A stretch of 5,183 nucleotides of DNA, from assembly GCA_964370295.1 (NCBI GenBank), contig CAYJIR010000068.1:1-5183 (forward strand), read 5' to 3'. Below the pieces are notes generated by a model. That model made no database searches. It saw only the letters and a program-made list of their open reading frames with translations, and was not told where the DNA came from. The position numbers and the translations under genes were made by a program. Shown here piece by piece: positions 1-4,978 of the stretch (position 1 is its first letter; each line of letters starts with the position of its first letter). This stretch comes from JAAYCI01 sp964370295 (GTDB taxonomy: Bacteria > Bacillota > Clostridia > Oscillospirales > Ruminococcaceae).

Positions 1-796
1 GGTTTGGCTTGTAGTAATAGTTTTTATTACGCTGCAAAATGCGGCAAAGCAGCACCGACCCCGAAATGAAAATGAGATAGGTGCCGACGACCACCAGAAG
101 TACGGCAATGAAAAACAGCTCGATGGCCGCCAGCGGGTTTTCTGCCGTGAGGGCAATAAAATAGGCCACACCGAGAACCAACACACCCAAAATACCCAAA
201 AACCAGTTTGCTTTTGGCGGCTTTTCACCTATATTTTGGCTTTTTAAAAGCTCGATGGGGCTGGAAAGTTTTATCTTGAACAGCGATTTTAGCAAAATCA
301 GAAAAAAGATTGCCAAAAAGACCAGTACAGTGATGAAAATATTTTGAAAATCGATTTCAAAACGATAGGCAACTTCTTCCCTGGTAATTGCCAGCAAAAG
401 CAATTCAAAAACCTTATAGAACAGCACTCCGGCAAAAAGCCCAATAAGCAATGACAAAAAAGAGGTGATGACGCTTTCCCACAAAAGGATATGGGAAAGA
501 TTGCGTTTGTTCATGCCCAGCACGTTATAAAGGGCATATTCTTTATGACGCATCTTGCTTAAAAACGAATTTGTATAAAACAAAAACAGTGCTGAAAACA
601 AAAAAATAAACGGCACGCCCATCGACAAAATCATAACAATAGAGCCACCTGCACCGGAATTCATAATCTGCTCGGACGAGGCCATACTTAAAAGGATATA
701 AGACATCATAATCCATAGGGCCCCGGTTAAAATATAGGGGGTGTACAGCTTGCTGTTCACCTTGATGCTGTTCATGGCAATTTTAGAATAAAACAT
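1..796 (-). CDS. bceB: BceB-type ABC transporter permease (FtsX family), N-terminal part, runs off left edge
   Basis: Membrane subunit of a peptide-detoxification ABC transporter; partner of the ATPase encoded just upstream. An open frame of 265 codons runs from an ATG at 796-794 to the window edge without a stop. Hydrophobic segments lie near residues 18-38, 52-77, 104-136, 150-173, 197-217 and 225-250, giving about six membrane passes. Between the second and third is a basic cytoplasmic stretch (residues 80-99: KMRHKEYALYNVLGMNKRNL) typical of BceB/FtsX permeases, where it follows the second helix. Full BceB proteins are about 650 residues with ten helices and a large extracellular domain after helix 7, so the sensing domain lies outside this window. 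The start overlaps the ATPase stop by one base (TGATG), and an AGGGGGTG Shine-Dalgarno sits a few bases upstream, so the two are translationally coupled. Family is firm; the substrate (bacitracin-like, lantibiotic or other) is unknown. Confidence 0.9.
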   Translation of the reverse strand, partial: MFYSKIAMNSIKVNSKLYTPYILTGALWIMMSYILLSMASSEQIMNSGAGGSIVMILSMGVPFIFLFSALFLFYTNSFLSKMRHKEYALYNVLGMNKRNLSHILLWESVITSFLSLLIGLFAGVLFYKVFELLLLAITREEVAYRFEIDFQNIFITVLVFLAIFFLILLKSLFKIKLSSPIELLKSQNIGEKPPKANWFLGILGVLVLGVAYFIALTAENPLAAIELFFIAVLLVVVGTYLIFISGSVLLCRILQRNKNYYYKPN

Positions 797-1557
797 CAGC
801 ACACACCCCCTTTTGAAAGCAGGGTGAGTGTGTCGTTTATTTTTTGGTGCAACTCCTCGTTTGAAGCACCACCCCGATAAATTTGGTGGAACACTTCGCC
901 GTCTTTAATAAACAGCACACAGTTTGCATTGCTGGCTGCTTTGGCGGAATGGGTTACCATTAAAATGGTTTGCCCTTTTTGGTTGATATGCGACAAAAGC
1001 CGCAACAGTTCCTCGGAGGCTTTTGAATCCAAAGCGCCGGTGGGCTCGTCTGCCAAAATGAGTTTTGGGTGGGTGATAAGGGCCCTGGCAATGGCGGCAC
1101 GCTGTTTTTGCCCGCCGGACACTTCATAGGGGTATTTCGAAAGCAGCGGCGTGATGCCCAATTCTTCGGCAATGGGCGCAAGGCGCTTTTCCATCTCGCT
1201 GTGGGATTTTCCACAGAGCACCAGCGGCAAAAAGATGTTGTCTTTTAGGTTAAAGGTGTCTAGCAAATTGAAATCCTGAAACACAAATCCGAGATTTTCG
1301 CGCCGAAAAGTGGAAAGGGCCACATCTTTTATCTTTGTGATGTCCATCGATTCCAGCAAAACCGTGCCGTTTGTTGGCCGATCCAGCCCTGCCAAAATGT
1401 TCAAAAGGGTGGTTTTTCCAGAGCCTGATTCGCCCATAATTGCCATGTATTCGCCGCTTTCCACGGCAAAATTTACATTTTTAAGCGCTTCCACCTTGTT
1501 TGTGCCAAAACGGGTAGCGTATGTCTTTTGAAGCCCATGAATCTGCAAAATATTCAT
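796..1557 (-). CDS. bceA: BceA-type ABC transporter ATP-binding protein
   Basis: Cytoplasmic ATPase (253 residues) driving the BceB-type permease; the pair removes cell-wall-active peptides from their lipid targets and also signals to the kinase. All nucleotide-binding motifs are present: Walker A GESGSGKTT (42-50), Q-loop glutamine Q94 in FVFQDFNLL, signature VSGGQKQR (146-153), Walker B LILADEPTGALD (167-178) with catalytic E171, and H-loop H203 in MVTHS. This is the LolD/MacB-like subclass that works with FtsX-type permeases. The start is set at the ATG at 1557, which has AGGAG eight bases upstream. A longer frame opens at an ATG at 1602, but that lies only about 5 bases downstream of the expected transcription start and has no ribosome site; the ATG at 1563 is too close to the Shine-Dalgarno. 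Length is normal for the family (about 250). It overlaps the permease start by one base and is preceded by its own regulated promoter. Confidence 0.95.
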   Translation of the reverse strand: MNILQIHGLQKTYATRFGTNKVEALKNVNFAVESGEYMAIMGESGSGKTTLLNILAGLDRPTNGTVLLESMDITKIKDVALSTFRRENLGFVFQDFNLLDTFNLKDNIFLPLVLCGKSHSEMEKRLAPIAEELGITPLLSKYPYEVSGGQKQRAAIARALITHPKLILADEPTGALDSKASEELLRLLSHINQKGQTILMVTHSAKAASNANCVLFIKDGEVFHQIYRGGASNEELHQKINDTLTLLSKGGVC

Positions 1558-1565
1558 CCTCATAT

Positions 1566-1570
1566 CTCCT
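1566..1570 (-). promoter_or_regulatory. Ribosome binding site deciding the bceA start
   Basis: Minus-strand AGGAG within AAAGAGGAGAT lies eight bases before the ATG at 1557 and only two before the in-frame ATG at 1563. This spacing favours 1557 as the start and argues against the upstream ATG at 1602. Confidence 0.75.
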
Positions 1571-1613
1571 CTTTCTTTCACTCTTTCATTTGGGAATATC
1601 ATGATGATAGCAG

Positions 1614-1678
1614 ATTATAGGCTTCTCTCTCCATCGATTTGTCTTACAATTTCGCTGCCAGTTCTTACATTTTTGCAA
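1614..1678 (-). promoter_or_regulatory. bceAB promoter with response-regulator boxes
   Basis: In the 134-base gap between the kinase stop and the ATPase start, the minus strand has a perfect -10 hexamer TATAAT (1619-1614), with no recognisable TTGACA-like -35 at 16-18 bases. Upstream is TTGCA-AAAA-TGTAA (1678-1665), matching the inverted-repeat box TNACA-N4-TGTAA described for BceR-type regulators at eight of nine defined positions. A second copy of TGTAAGA starts exactly 21 bases (two helical turns) downstream (1648-1642), placing it about where the -35 would be. A perfect -10, an absent -35 and a box over the -35 region is the usual layout of a promoter activated by an OmpR-family regulator. 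Transcription would start near 1607, giving a leader of about 50 bases. Regulation by the neighbouring regulator is inferred. Confidence 0.7.
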
Positions 1679-1691
1679 GATTTTCAACTGT

Positions 1692-2675
1692 CTATTCACA
1701 TACTACGGAATGGTAGTTCAGTTTCATGGTTGTGCCTTTCCCCACCACCGACTCTACCGATAGCTTCAAGTTCAGCTTATCACACACAGTTTTGCATAGA
1801 TAAAGCCCAATGCCACTAGATTTTTTGTCAATACGGCCAATCGTTCCCGTATATCCATTTTCGAAGATGCGCGGCAGGTCTTCTGGGGCAATGCCCATGC
1901 CGCTGTCTTCGATGCACAAAAGCCCTTCCCCGTTTAGATAAATTTGGATGCTTCCTTTTTGCGTGTATTTTAGGGAGTTTGAAATCAGTTGCTCGAGCAA
2001 AAACAAAAACCATTTTTCATCTGTCATCACATTTTGCTCGATTGGTCGATAACAAAGGGCTATCTTTTTTTCTATAAATTCGGTGCTAAAACTTTTCACC
2101 GCCTGTTTTATGATGGTGTCTAAAGAGCATTTTGTAAACAAATAATCGGTGGAATCGGCATGGGCACGAAGATAAACCATCACCATTTGCACATAGCGTT
2201 CAATTCGAAAGAGATCTGTGCTGAGTTTTCGCGATAGGCCGCTGTCCTCATTTTGTAGCATGAGGCGCATGGCGGCAATCGGTGTTTTGATTTGATGAAC
2301 CCACACTGTATAGTACTGTGTCATGTCATTGTATTTTGCAAAGAAGCCATCTTGCATTTGGCGACGCTGTTCTAGCAATGTTCCCATGATTTCAACACAA
2401 TCTTTTTCTAAAAGGCTTTGGGGTGCAAAGCTTATTTCGTTTGTGATGTCAATGTTTTGTTTCAACCGTTCCAGTTCATGATGTCGTTTTAGAAAATACC
2501 GAAAGTCAAAAACAGAAAAAACCACTCCCACTACGATGCACACAAGATAGGGATAAAAAACCGCCGCAAGTGGCAGGCGGTAGAGATAAAAGGATGCCGT
2601 GAAAAAAATATACATCAAAAAACTTCCGCCAAAAACATAGCGTTTTTCTTTTAAGTATGCAACAAACAAACTCAT
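1692..2675 (-). CDS. bceS: BceS-type intramembrane-sensing histidine kinase
   Basis: Membrane sensor kinase (327 residues) that autophosphorylates and passes phosphate to the regulator encoded just upstream. Two membrane helices (about 13-32 and 37-56) are joined by an external turn of only about four residues (RLPL), so it has no real extracellular sensor; this is the hallmark of intramembrane-sensing kinases, which take their signal from a BceAB transporter. The dimerisation/phosphotransfer box is YYTVWVHQIKTPIAAMRLML with phospho-acceptor H127. The ATP-binding domain has an N box (LLEQLISNSLKY, N233), G1 box DSGMGI (257-262), F box IFENGYTG (270-277) and G2 box SSGIGLYL (286-293), so it looks catalytically intact. 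Length matches B. subtilis BceS (about 334). The ATG overlaps the regulator stop by four bases (ATGA), so the two are co-translated. It ends in TAG at 1692-1694, 14 bases short of the operator in front of the ATPase gene; no terminator is visible there. Confidence 0.95.
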   Translation of the reverse strand: MSLFVAYLKEKRYVFGGSFLMYIFFTASFYLYRLPLAAVFYPYLVCIVVGVVFSVFDFRYFLKRHHELERLKQNIDITNEISFAPQSLLEKDCVEIMGTLLEQRRQMQDGFFAKYNDMTQYYTVWVHQIKTPIAAMRLMLQNEDSGLSRKLSTDLFRIERYVQMVMVYLRAHADSTDYLFTKCSLDTIIKQAVKSFSTEFIEKKIALCYRPIEQNVMTDEKWFLFLLEQLISNSLKYTQKGSIQIYLNGEGLLCIEDSGMGIAPEDLPRIFENGYTGTIGRIDKKSSGIGLYLCKTVCDKLNLKLSVESVVGKGTTMKLNYHSVVCE

Positions 2676-3343
2676 TGTATCATATACCCCTCGCCAAATT
2701 TTGTGGTGATGAAACCGGGAAGACCCATGGCATCCAATTTTTTTCGTAGCCGATTGATATTCACCGTAAGCGTGTTGTCGTCCACAAAGCTATCGGTTTG
2801 CCAAAGGATTTCCATCAGCTTTTCTCGGCTTACCACTTTTTGTTTGTTTTGAAACAGGGAAAGCAACACCTTGTGTTCGTTTTTAGTCAGCTCTAGCCTG
2901 TGTTCGCCATAGCGCAATGAACCATCGCTTGTGTTTAAAAAGACTTGGTTATGCTCTAGCACTTTGGCCTCGCTCACAAAGTCATAGGACCTGCGAAGCA
3001 GTGCTTTTATCTTGGCTATCAACACCTCGATGTCAAACGGTTTTGCCACAAAATCGTCGGCCCCAAGGCTGATGGCCATCACGATGTTCATATTGTCGGA
3101 AGCCGAGGAGATGAAAAGGATTGGCACCTTGCTTATCTTTCGAATTTGCTCGCACCAATGATAGCCGCTAAAAAACGGCAGCGAGATATCCAGCAAAACA
3201 AGATGTGGCGTTTCGCTTACAAACAGTGCCAGCACATCTTTAAAATTTGCAGCACACACCACCTCAAAATCCCAGCTTTCCAGCTGCTTTTTTATCAAAG
3301 CGGCAATATTGGCATCGTCCTCTACAATCATAATTTTGTACAT
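2672..3343 (-). CDS. bceR: BceR-type response regulator, OmpR/winged-helix family
   Basis: Cytoplasmic DNA-binding response regulator (223 residues from the ATG at 3343) and cognate partner of the overlapping kinase gene. The receiver domain (about residues 1-115) has the acidic pocket E8-D9-D10, phospho-acceptor D52 in HLVLLDISLP, switch residue S79 and K101 in AKPFD. The OmpR-type winged helix (about 129-223) includes ELTKNEHKVL, the transactivation loop after VVSREKL, the recognition helix around DDNTLTVNINRLRKKL, and the wing TTKFGEGYMI. A GTG four codons upstream (3355) is also in frame and would give 227 residues. I prefer the ATG because receiver domains usually begin right before KIMIVEDD and because a weak GAGTG lies about nine bases ahead of it, but the choice is not certain. 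Its probable targets are the TGTAA-type boxes at 1642-1678 and possibly its own upstream region at 3419-3432. Confidence 0.94.
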   Translation of the reverse strand: MYKIMIVEDDANIAALIKKQLESWDFEVVCAANFKDVLALFVSETPHLVLLDISLPFFSGYHWCEQIRKISKVPILFISSASDNMNIVMAISLGADDFVAKPFDIEVLIAKIKALLRRSYDFVSEAKVLEHNQVFLNTSDGSLRYGEHRLELTKNEHKVLLSLFQNKQKVVSREKLMEILWQTDSFVDDNTLTVNINRLRKKLDAMGLPGFITTKFGEGYMIQ

Positions 3344-3418
3344 TTGGTTTTTCACTCGCTTTCACACAAAACAGATATCAATGTTTTAAAATCGTTTTCC
3401 AAACAAAAAGAGCAGCTA

Positions 3419-3432
3419 TGATAAAAATGTAA
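3419..3432 (-). promoter_or_regulatory. Candidate BceR-type box upstream of the regulator gene
   Basis: The plus strand reads TGATA-AAAA-TGTAA (minus: TTACATTTTTATCA), matching TNACA-N4-TGTAA at eight of nine defined positions and sharing the ten bases TTACATTTTT with the bceA box read on the opposite strand. It lies 76 bases before the regulator ATG. Between box and gene no good sigma-A promoter is visible; the best is TTGGAA, 17 bases, then GATATC, which is poor. The box may reflect autoregulation, but the region is AT-rich and a chance match is possible. Confidence 0.35.
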
Positions 3433-3551
3433 AAGAGGCGACTTTCCTTGCGCAAAAAAACACCCTGCTAACCAGCGCCGACCTGCAGCGACTCTTTGGC
3501 CGATTCGACACGCTTACAGCGAGCAAAAAAAGCGGGCTTGCTATCAGCAGG
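3432..3551 (+). pseudogene. Possible remnant of a histidine-kinase ATP-binding domain
   Basis: On the plus strand, opposite to all other genes here, one frame reads KEATFLAQKNTLLTSADLQR followed by LFGRFDTLTASKKSGLAISR. This resembles, in order and spacing, the end of a HATPase domain: the F/N-T stretch before the F box, then D-L-x-R-L-F-x-R-F (F box; usually LFDRFY), then S-x-x-SGLAIS (G2 box; usually GSGLGLAIS). A glycine of G2 is lost and nothing kinase-like continues on either side. The frame stays open on both sides but has no plausible start or ribosome site, so it would be a decayed fragment of a second two-component locus. Downstream bases 3552-3663 hold nothing I recognise. The resemblance is by eye over about 40 residues and may be fortuitous. 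Confidence 0.35.
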
Positions 3552-3663
3552 ATGGGGTGCTTCAAAAATATCATTGTTGTGGCCAATTGTGGCGGGATTT
3601 TTGTTCTGCACAAGCTGAAAATCATCCGATGCGTAAAGCTTTTTAACACAGAGGAAACCTTCT

Positions 3664-4344
3664 TTACCCCGTTTGTTTTTGTTTTATCTTTCTCCAATTG
3701 TAAAAGGCATAGGAATCATTGATTAAAAAAATCACAAAACAGATGACCATTGTTAAATACGCGGTGTTTTGTGCCGTGGCAAGCATCCAAAGCAGTATCA
3801 AAATAATGTCGTTAAGACAATATCCTATTGCATAAAATTCGCTCCTATAATAGGTGAGGGCTACCGCTATAAAGCTTGTGGTGACGGAAATTGTGCTAAG
3901 GGCGATATAGGCGGTGTTAAAATAGTTTAGCACGAAGTTAAAAACAATCGTGACCATAATGCTTGAAATAATGATTTTAAGAACTGTTTTTTTGCTTATG
4001 CTCATCACTTCAACTTCGGTTTTCTTGTTTTTATAAGGATGCCTTAACCATGAGATTGTAGCTAGAACTGCCATGGGGGCAGTCATGCAAAGATAGGTAA
4101 ACATTTCTCCGAAATAGTTTAAATCGTAGGATATGATTCCATAAAAAACACTGAACACCACCGTTAATATTTGCCCAACAACATTTCCCTTTGCAAGAAA
4201 TATCAGCGCAGTAACGCCAATAAGTGAAGCTATTAGAGATAAAGAATGATTTCCTCCACCGATAAAAAATGAGAAAATTATCAAGGCTACCGATATGCTC
4301 CACAGGCATTTTTCAAACATTGTAAAATAAGATTTGATTGTCAT
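3664..4344 (-). CDS. pnuC: PnuC-family nicotinamide riboside-type transporter
   Basis: Integral membrane transporter (226 residues) of the PnuC family, which moves nicotinamide riboside (related branches move thiamine or riboflavin) by facilitated diffusion for NAD salvage. Family signatures are GQILTVVFSVFYGIISYDLN (58-77), followed by a GEM motif near residue 80, then TAPMAVLATISWL (88-100); a late-helix GYCLNDIILILLWMLA (174-189) with N178 and W186; and the C-terminal FLINDSYAFYNWRK (206-219). Seven or eight hydrophobic segments span the protein, with a short charged loop KNKKTEVEV (105-113). Length is typical. An in-frame TTG at 4395 would add 17 residues, but the ATG at 4344 directly follows AAGGGGTGA and is the better start. 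It stands as a single gene: the nearest gene upstream is over 600 bases away and the next downstream starts 320 bases further on. Nicotinamide riboside is the default substrate; thiamine or riboflavin cannot be excluded by eye. Confidence 0.88.
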   Translation of the reverse strand: MTIKSYFTMFEKCLWSISVALIIFSFFIGGGNHSLSLIASLIGVTALIFLAKGNVVGQILTVVFSVFYGIISYDLNYFGEMFTYLCMTAPMAVLATISWLRHPYKNKKTEVEVMSISKKTVLKIIISSIMVTIVFNFVLNYFNTAYIALSTISVTTSFIAVALTYYRSEFYAIGYCLNDIILILLWMLATAQNTAYLTMVICFVIFLINDSYAFYNWRKIKQKQTG

Positions 4345-4348
4345 TTCA

Positions 4349-4393
4349 CCCCTTTTGTAAAATATTTTTGTGCAGGGTTTTCTGCTACTTCCC
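4349..4393 (-). promoter_or_regulatory. pnuC leader with possible compact pseudoknot involving the ribosome site
   Basis: In the leader RNA, GCAG (4385-4382) can pair with CUGC (4375-4372) around the loop AAAACC, or GGG (4393-4391) can pair with CCC (4377-4375). The same C tract can also pair with the GGGG of the Shine-Dalgarno (4352-4349) across an A/U-rich linker. Competing short pairings that reach the ribosome site are seen in small translational riboswitches, and a pnuC-associated NAD-class riboswitch is known in Firmicutes. I cannot match this leader to its consensus from memory, so this is only a candidate. Confidence 0.25.
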
Positions 4394-4428
4394 AAAAAAA
4401 CTGTGGTTAATGCTCATTGAACAAACAA

Positions 4429-4471
4429 AAATGACATATACATATTATAAAATGTCATTTATGTTTGGGAA
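4429..4471 (-). promoter_or_regulatory. pnuC promoter with overlapping dyad operator
   Basis: The minus strand has a perfect -10 TATAAT (4449-4444) with TTCCCA (4471-4466) 16 bases upstream as a fair -35. The -10 sits in the 14-base centre of a perfect 9-base inverted repeat, AAATGACAT (4429-4437) and ATGTCATTT (4452-4460), so a dimeric repressor bound there would block initiation. NAD-precursor uptake genes in Firmicutes are often controlled by NiaR, but I cannot confirm that this dyad fits its motif. Transcription would begin near 4437, leaving a leader of about 93 bases. Confidence 0.5.
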
Positions 4472-4515
4472 AGTGCAAGGTTTTTTCCATTTTACATACA
4501 AAAACCTTGCACTTT
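4470..4515. repeat. Perfect 16-base inverted repeat, terminator-like on the plus strand
   Basis: AAAGTGCAAGGTTTTT (4470-4485) and AAAAACCTTGCACTTT (4500-4515) are perfect complements around a 14-base loop. On the plus strand the stem is followed by TGTTTTC, resembling an intrinsic terminator, but no plus-strand gene ends here. On the minus strand there is no U tract. The left arm abuts the pnuC -35. Confidence 0.6.
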
Positions 4516-4548
4516 TGTTTTCACCTTTTCATTTAAGAGGCGAAAACA
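4516..4548 (-). repeat. Stem-loop directly abutting the previous hairpin
   Basis: TGTTTTC (4516-4522) pairs with GAAAACA (4542-4548), and CCT (4524-4526) with AGG (4538-4540). The single intervening position is a mismatch in plus-strand RNA but a G-U pair in minus-strand RNA, giving an 11-pair stem, so the minus strand is the likelier RNA. It starts at the base after the preceding repeat ends. Confidence 0.4.
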
Positions 4549-4572
4549 CAGTGGAGCGCATCAAGGTATGCC

Positions 4573-4655
4573 CTATAAAAGTGCTGTTCTTAGCACTTTT
4601 ATAGCCGCCGCGTATCGCGGTGGGGCTGAATGAACCCCGCAGGGGTTCATTCAGC
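4573..4655. repeat. Three back-to-back hairpins (palindromic intergenic repeat)
   Basis: Three stem-loops are joined with zero and one spacer base. The first is CTATAAAAGTGCT (4573-4585) with AGCACTTTTATAG (4592-4604), perfect 13-base arms and a 6-base loop. The second is CCGCCGCG (4605-4612) with CGCGGTGG (4616-4623), one G-U pair and a 3-base loop. The third is GCTGAATGAACCCC (4625-4638) with GGGGTTCATTCAGC (4642-4655), perfect 14-base arms and a 3-base loop. The GC-rich centre contrasts with AT-rich flanks. This looks like a REP- or MITE-like multi-copy element rather than a terminator, although the first hairpin alone could terminate in both directions. No terminal repeats or target-site duplication are evident. 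Confidence 0.6.
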
Positions 4656-4675
4656 AGGCATTAATTATTTTATTA

Positions 4676-4746
4676 TAGCATAGTTTATGTCCATAAATAT
4701 ATTGCCAAATGGGCACACCCTTTCGGCAATGGTAAATTCTATGCTA
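4676..4746 (-). other. Nested inverted repeats forming a possible branched RNA or paired operator
   Basis: An outer 8-base pair, TAGCATAG (4676-4683) and CTATGCTA (4739-4746), encloses two internal repeats: TTTATG/CATAAA (4684-4697) and ATTGCCAAATGGG (4701-4713) with CCCTTTCGGCAAT (4718-4730). The larger inner stem has eleven Watson-Crick pairs of thirteen; one remaining position is a G-U pair only in minus-strand RNA, which hints that the minus strand is the functional one. Drawn out it is a three-way junction. A TATAAT (4677-4672, minus) overlaps the outer arm but has no -35 at normal spacing. I do not recognise it as a known RNA family. Confidence 0.35.
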
Positions 4747-4754
4747 ATTCTTAT

Positions 4755-4783
4755 AAAAAGCGATGGCTTACCCATCGTTTTTT
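4755..4783. terminator. Bidirectional intrinsic terminator
   Basis: CGATGG (4761-4766) and CCATCG (4772-4777) form a stem around a 5-base loop, followed by six Ts on the plus strand and by CTTTTT on the minus strand. Flanking A/T runs extend the stem to 12 pairs with one wobble. With all nearby genes on the minus strand, it most likely backs up the terminator at 4870-4922. Confidence 0.7.
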
Positions 4784-4869
4784 AAAGCCGGGTGTCTTCT
4801 TGCTTTTCCGGGGGATGCAGCCTCTTCGGTTTTTAAAAACAAATTGCTCTGGTTAAAATACACACATAA

Positions 4870-4922
4870 AAGTGAAAAGCCGCATGCTATCTTGTGCGAT
4901 AGCTGCGGCTTTAGATTCACTT
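4870..4922 (-). terminator. Intrinsic terminator of the upstream surface-protein gene
   Basis: AAGCCGCA-T-GCTATC (from 4877) pairs with GATAGCTGCGGCTT (to 4912) with one bulged base and a 6-base loop. An outer AAGTGAA/TTCACTT pair (4870-4876 and 4916-4922) encloses it. On the minus strand the GC-rich stem runs into a T-rich tail (TTTTCACTTTTATG), 57 bases past the TAG stop of the surface protein. Confidence 0.75.
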
Positions 4923-4978
4923 AAAAACAGCGTAAGTTCCAGGGTATTTTCAGCCGTACTTTATTTTTCCCCTTGTAG

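Noticed and set aside
1558..1602. Longer ATPase start at the ATG at 1602
   Set aside because: It lacks a ribosome site, lies almost at the predicted transcription start, and the extra residues do not belong to the ABC fold.
1601..1819. 72-codon plus-strand frame over the bceA promoter and kinase end
   Set aside because: It is antisense to the kinase gene and the promoter gap; no Shine-Dalgarno and no recognisable domain.
3416..3697. 93-codon minus-strand frame overlapping the end of pnuC
   Set aside because: It overlaps pnuC in another frame, has no ribosome site, its composition (rich in S, R, K, F, C) looks non-coding, and it runs antisense to the putative kinase remnant.
4345..4395. Longer PnuC start at the TTG at 4395
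   Set aside because: The added residues are polar and family-atypical, and a good Shine-Dalgarno directly precedes the ATG at 4344.
4338..4604. 88-codon plus-strand frame across the pnuC leader and hairpins
   Set aside because: It runs antisense through the pnuC promoter and two hairpins, with no ribosome site and no protein-like pattern; hydrophobic residues come from the T-rich sequence.
4573..4655. tRNA or other classical RNA gene
   Set aside because: The three hairpins lack an acceptor stem, anticodon arm and T-loop consensus, and no CCA end is present.
4429..4922. CRISPR array
   Set aside because: The inverted repeats differ from one another in sequence and spacing; there are no repeated direct units or uniform spacers.
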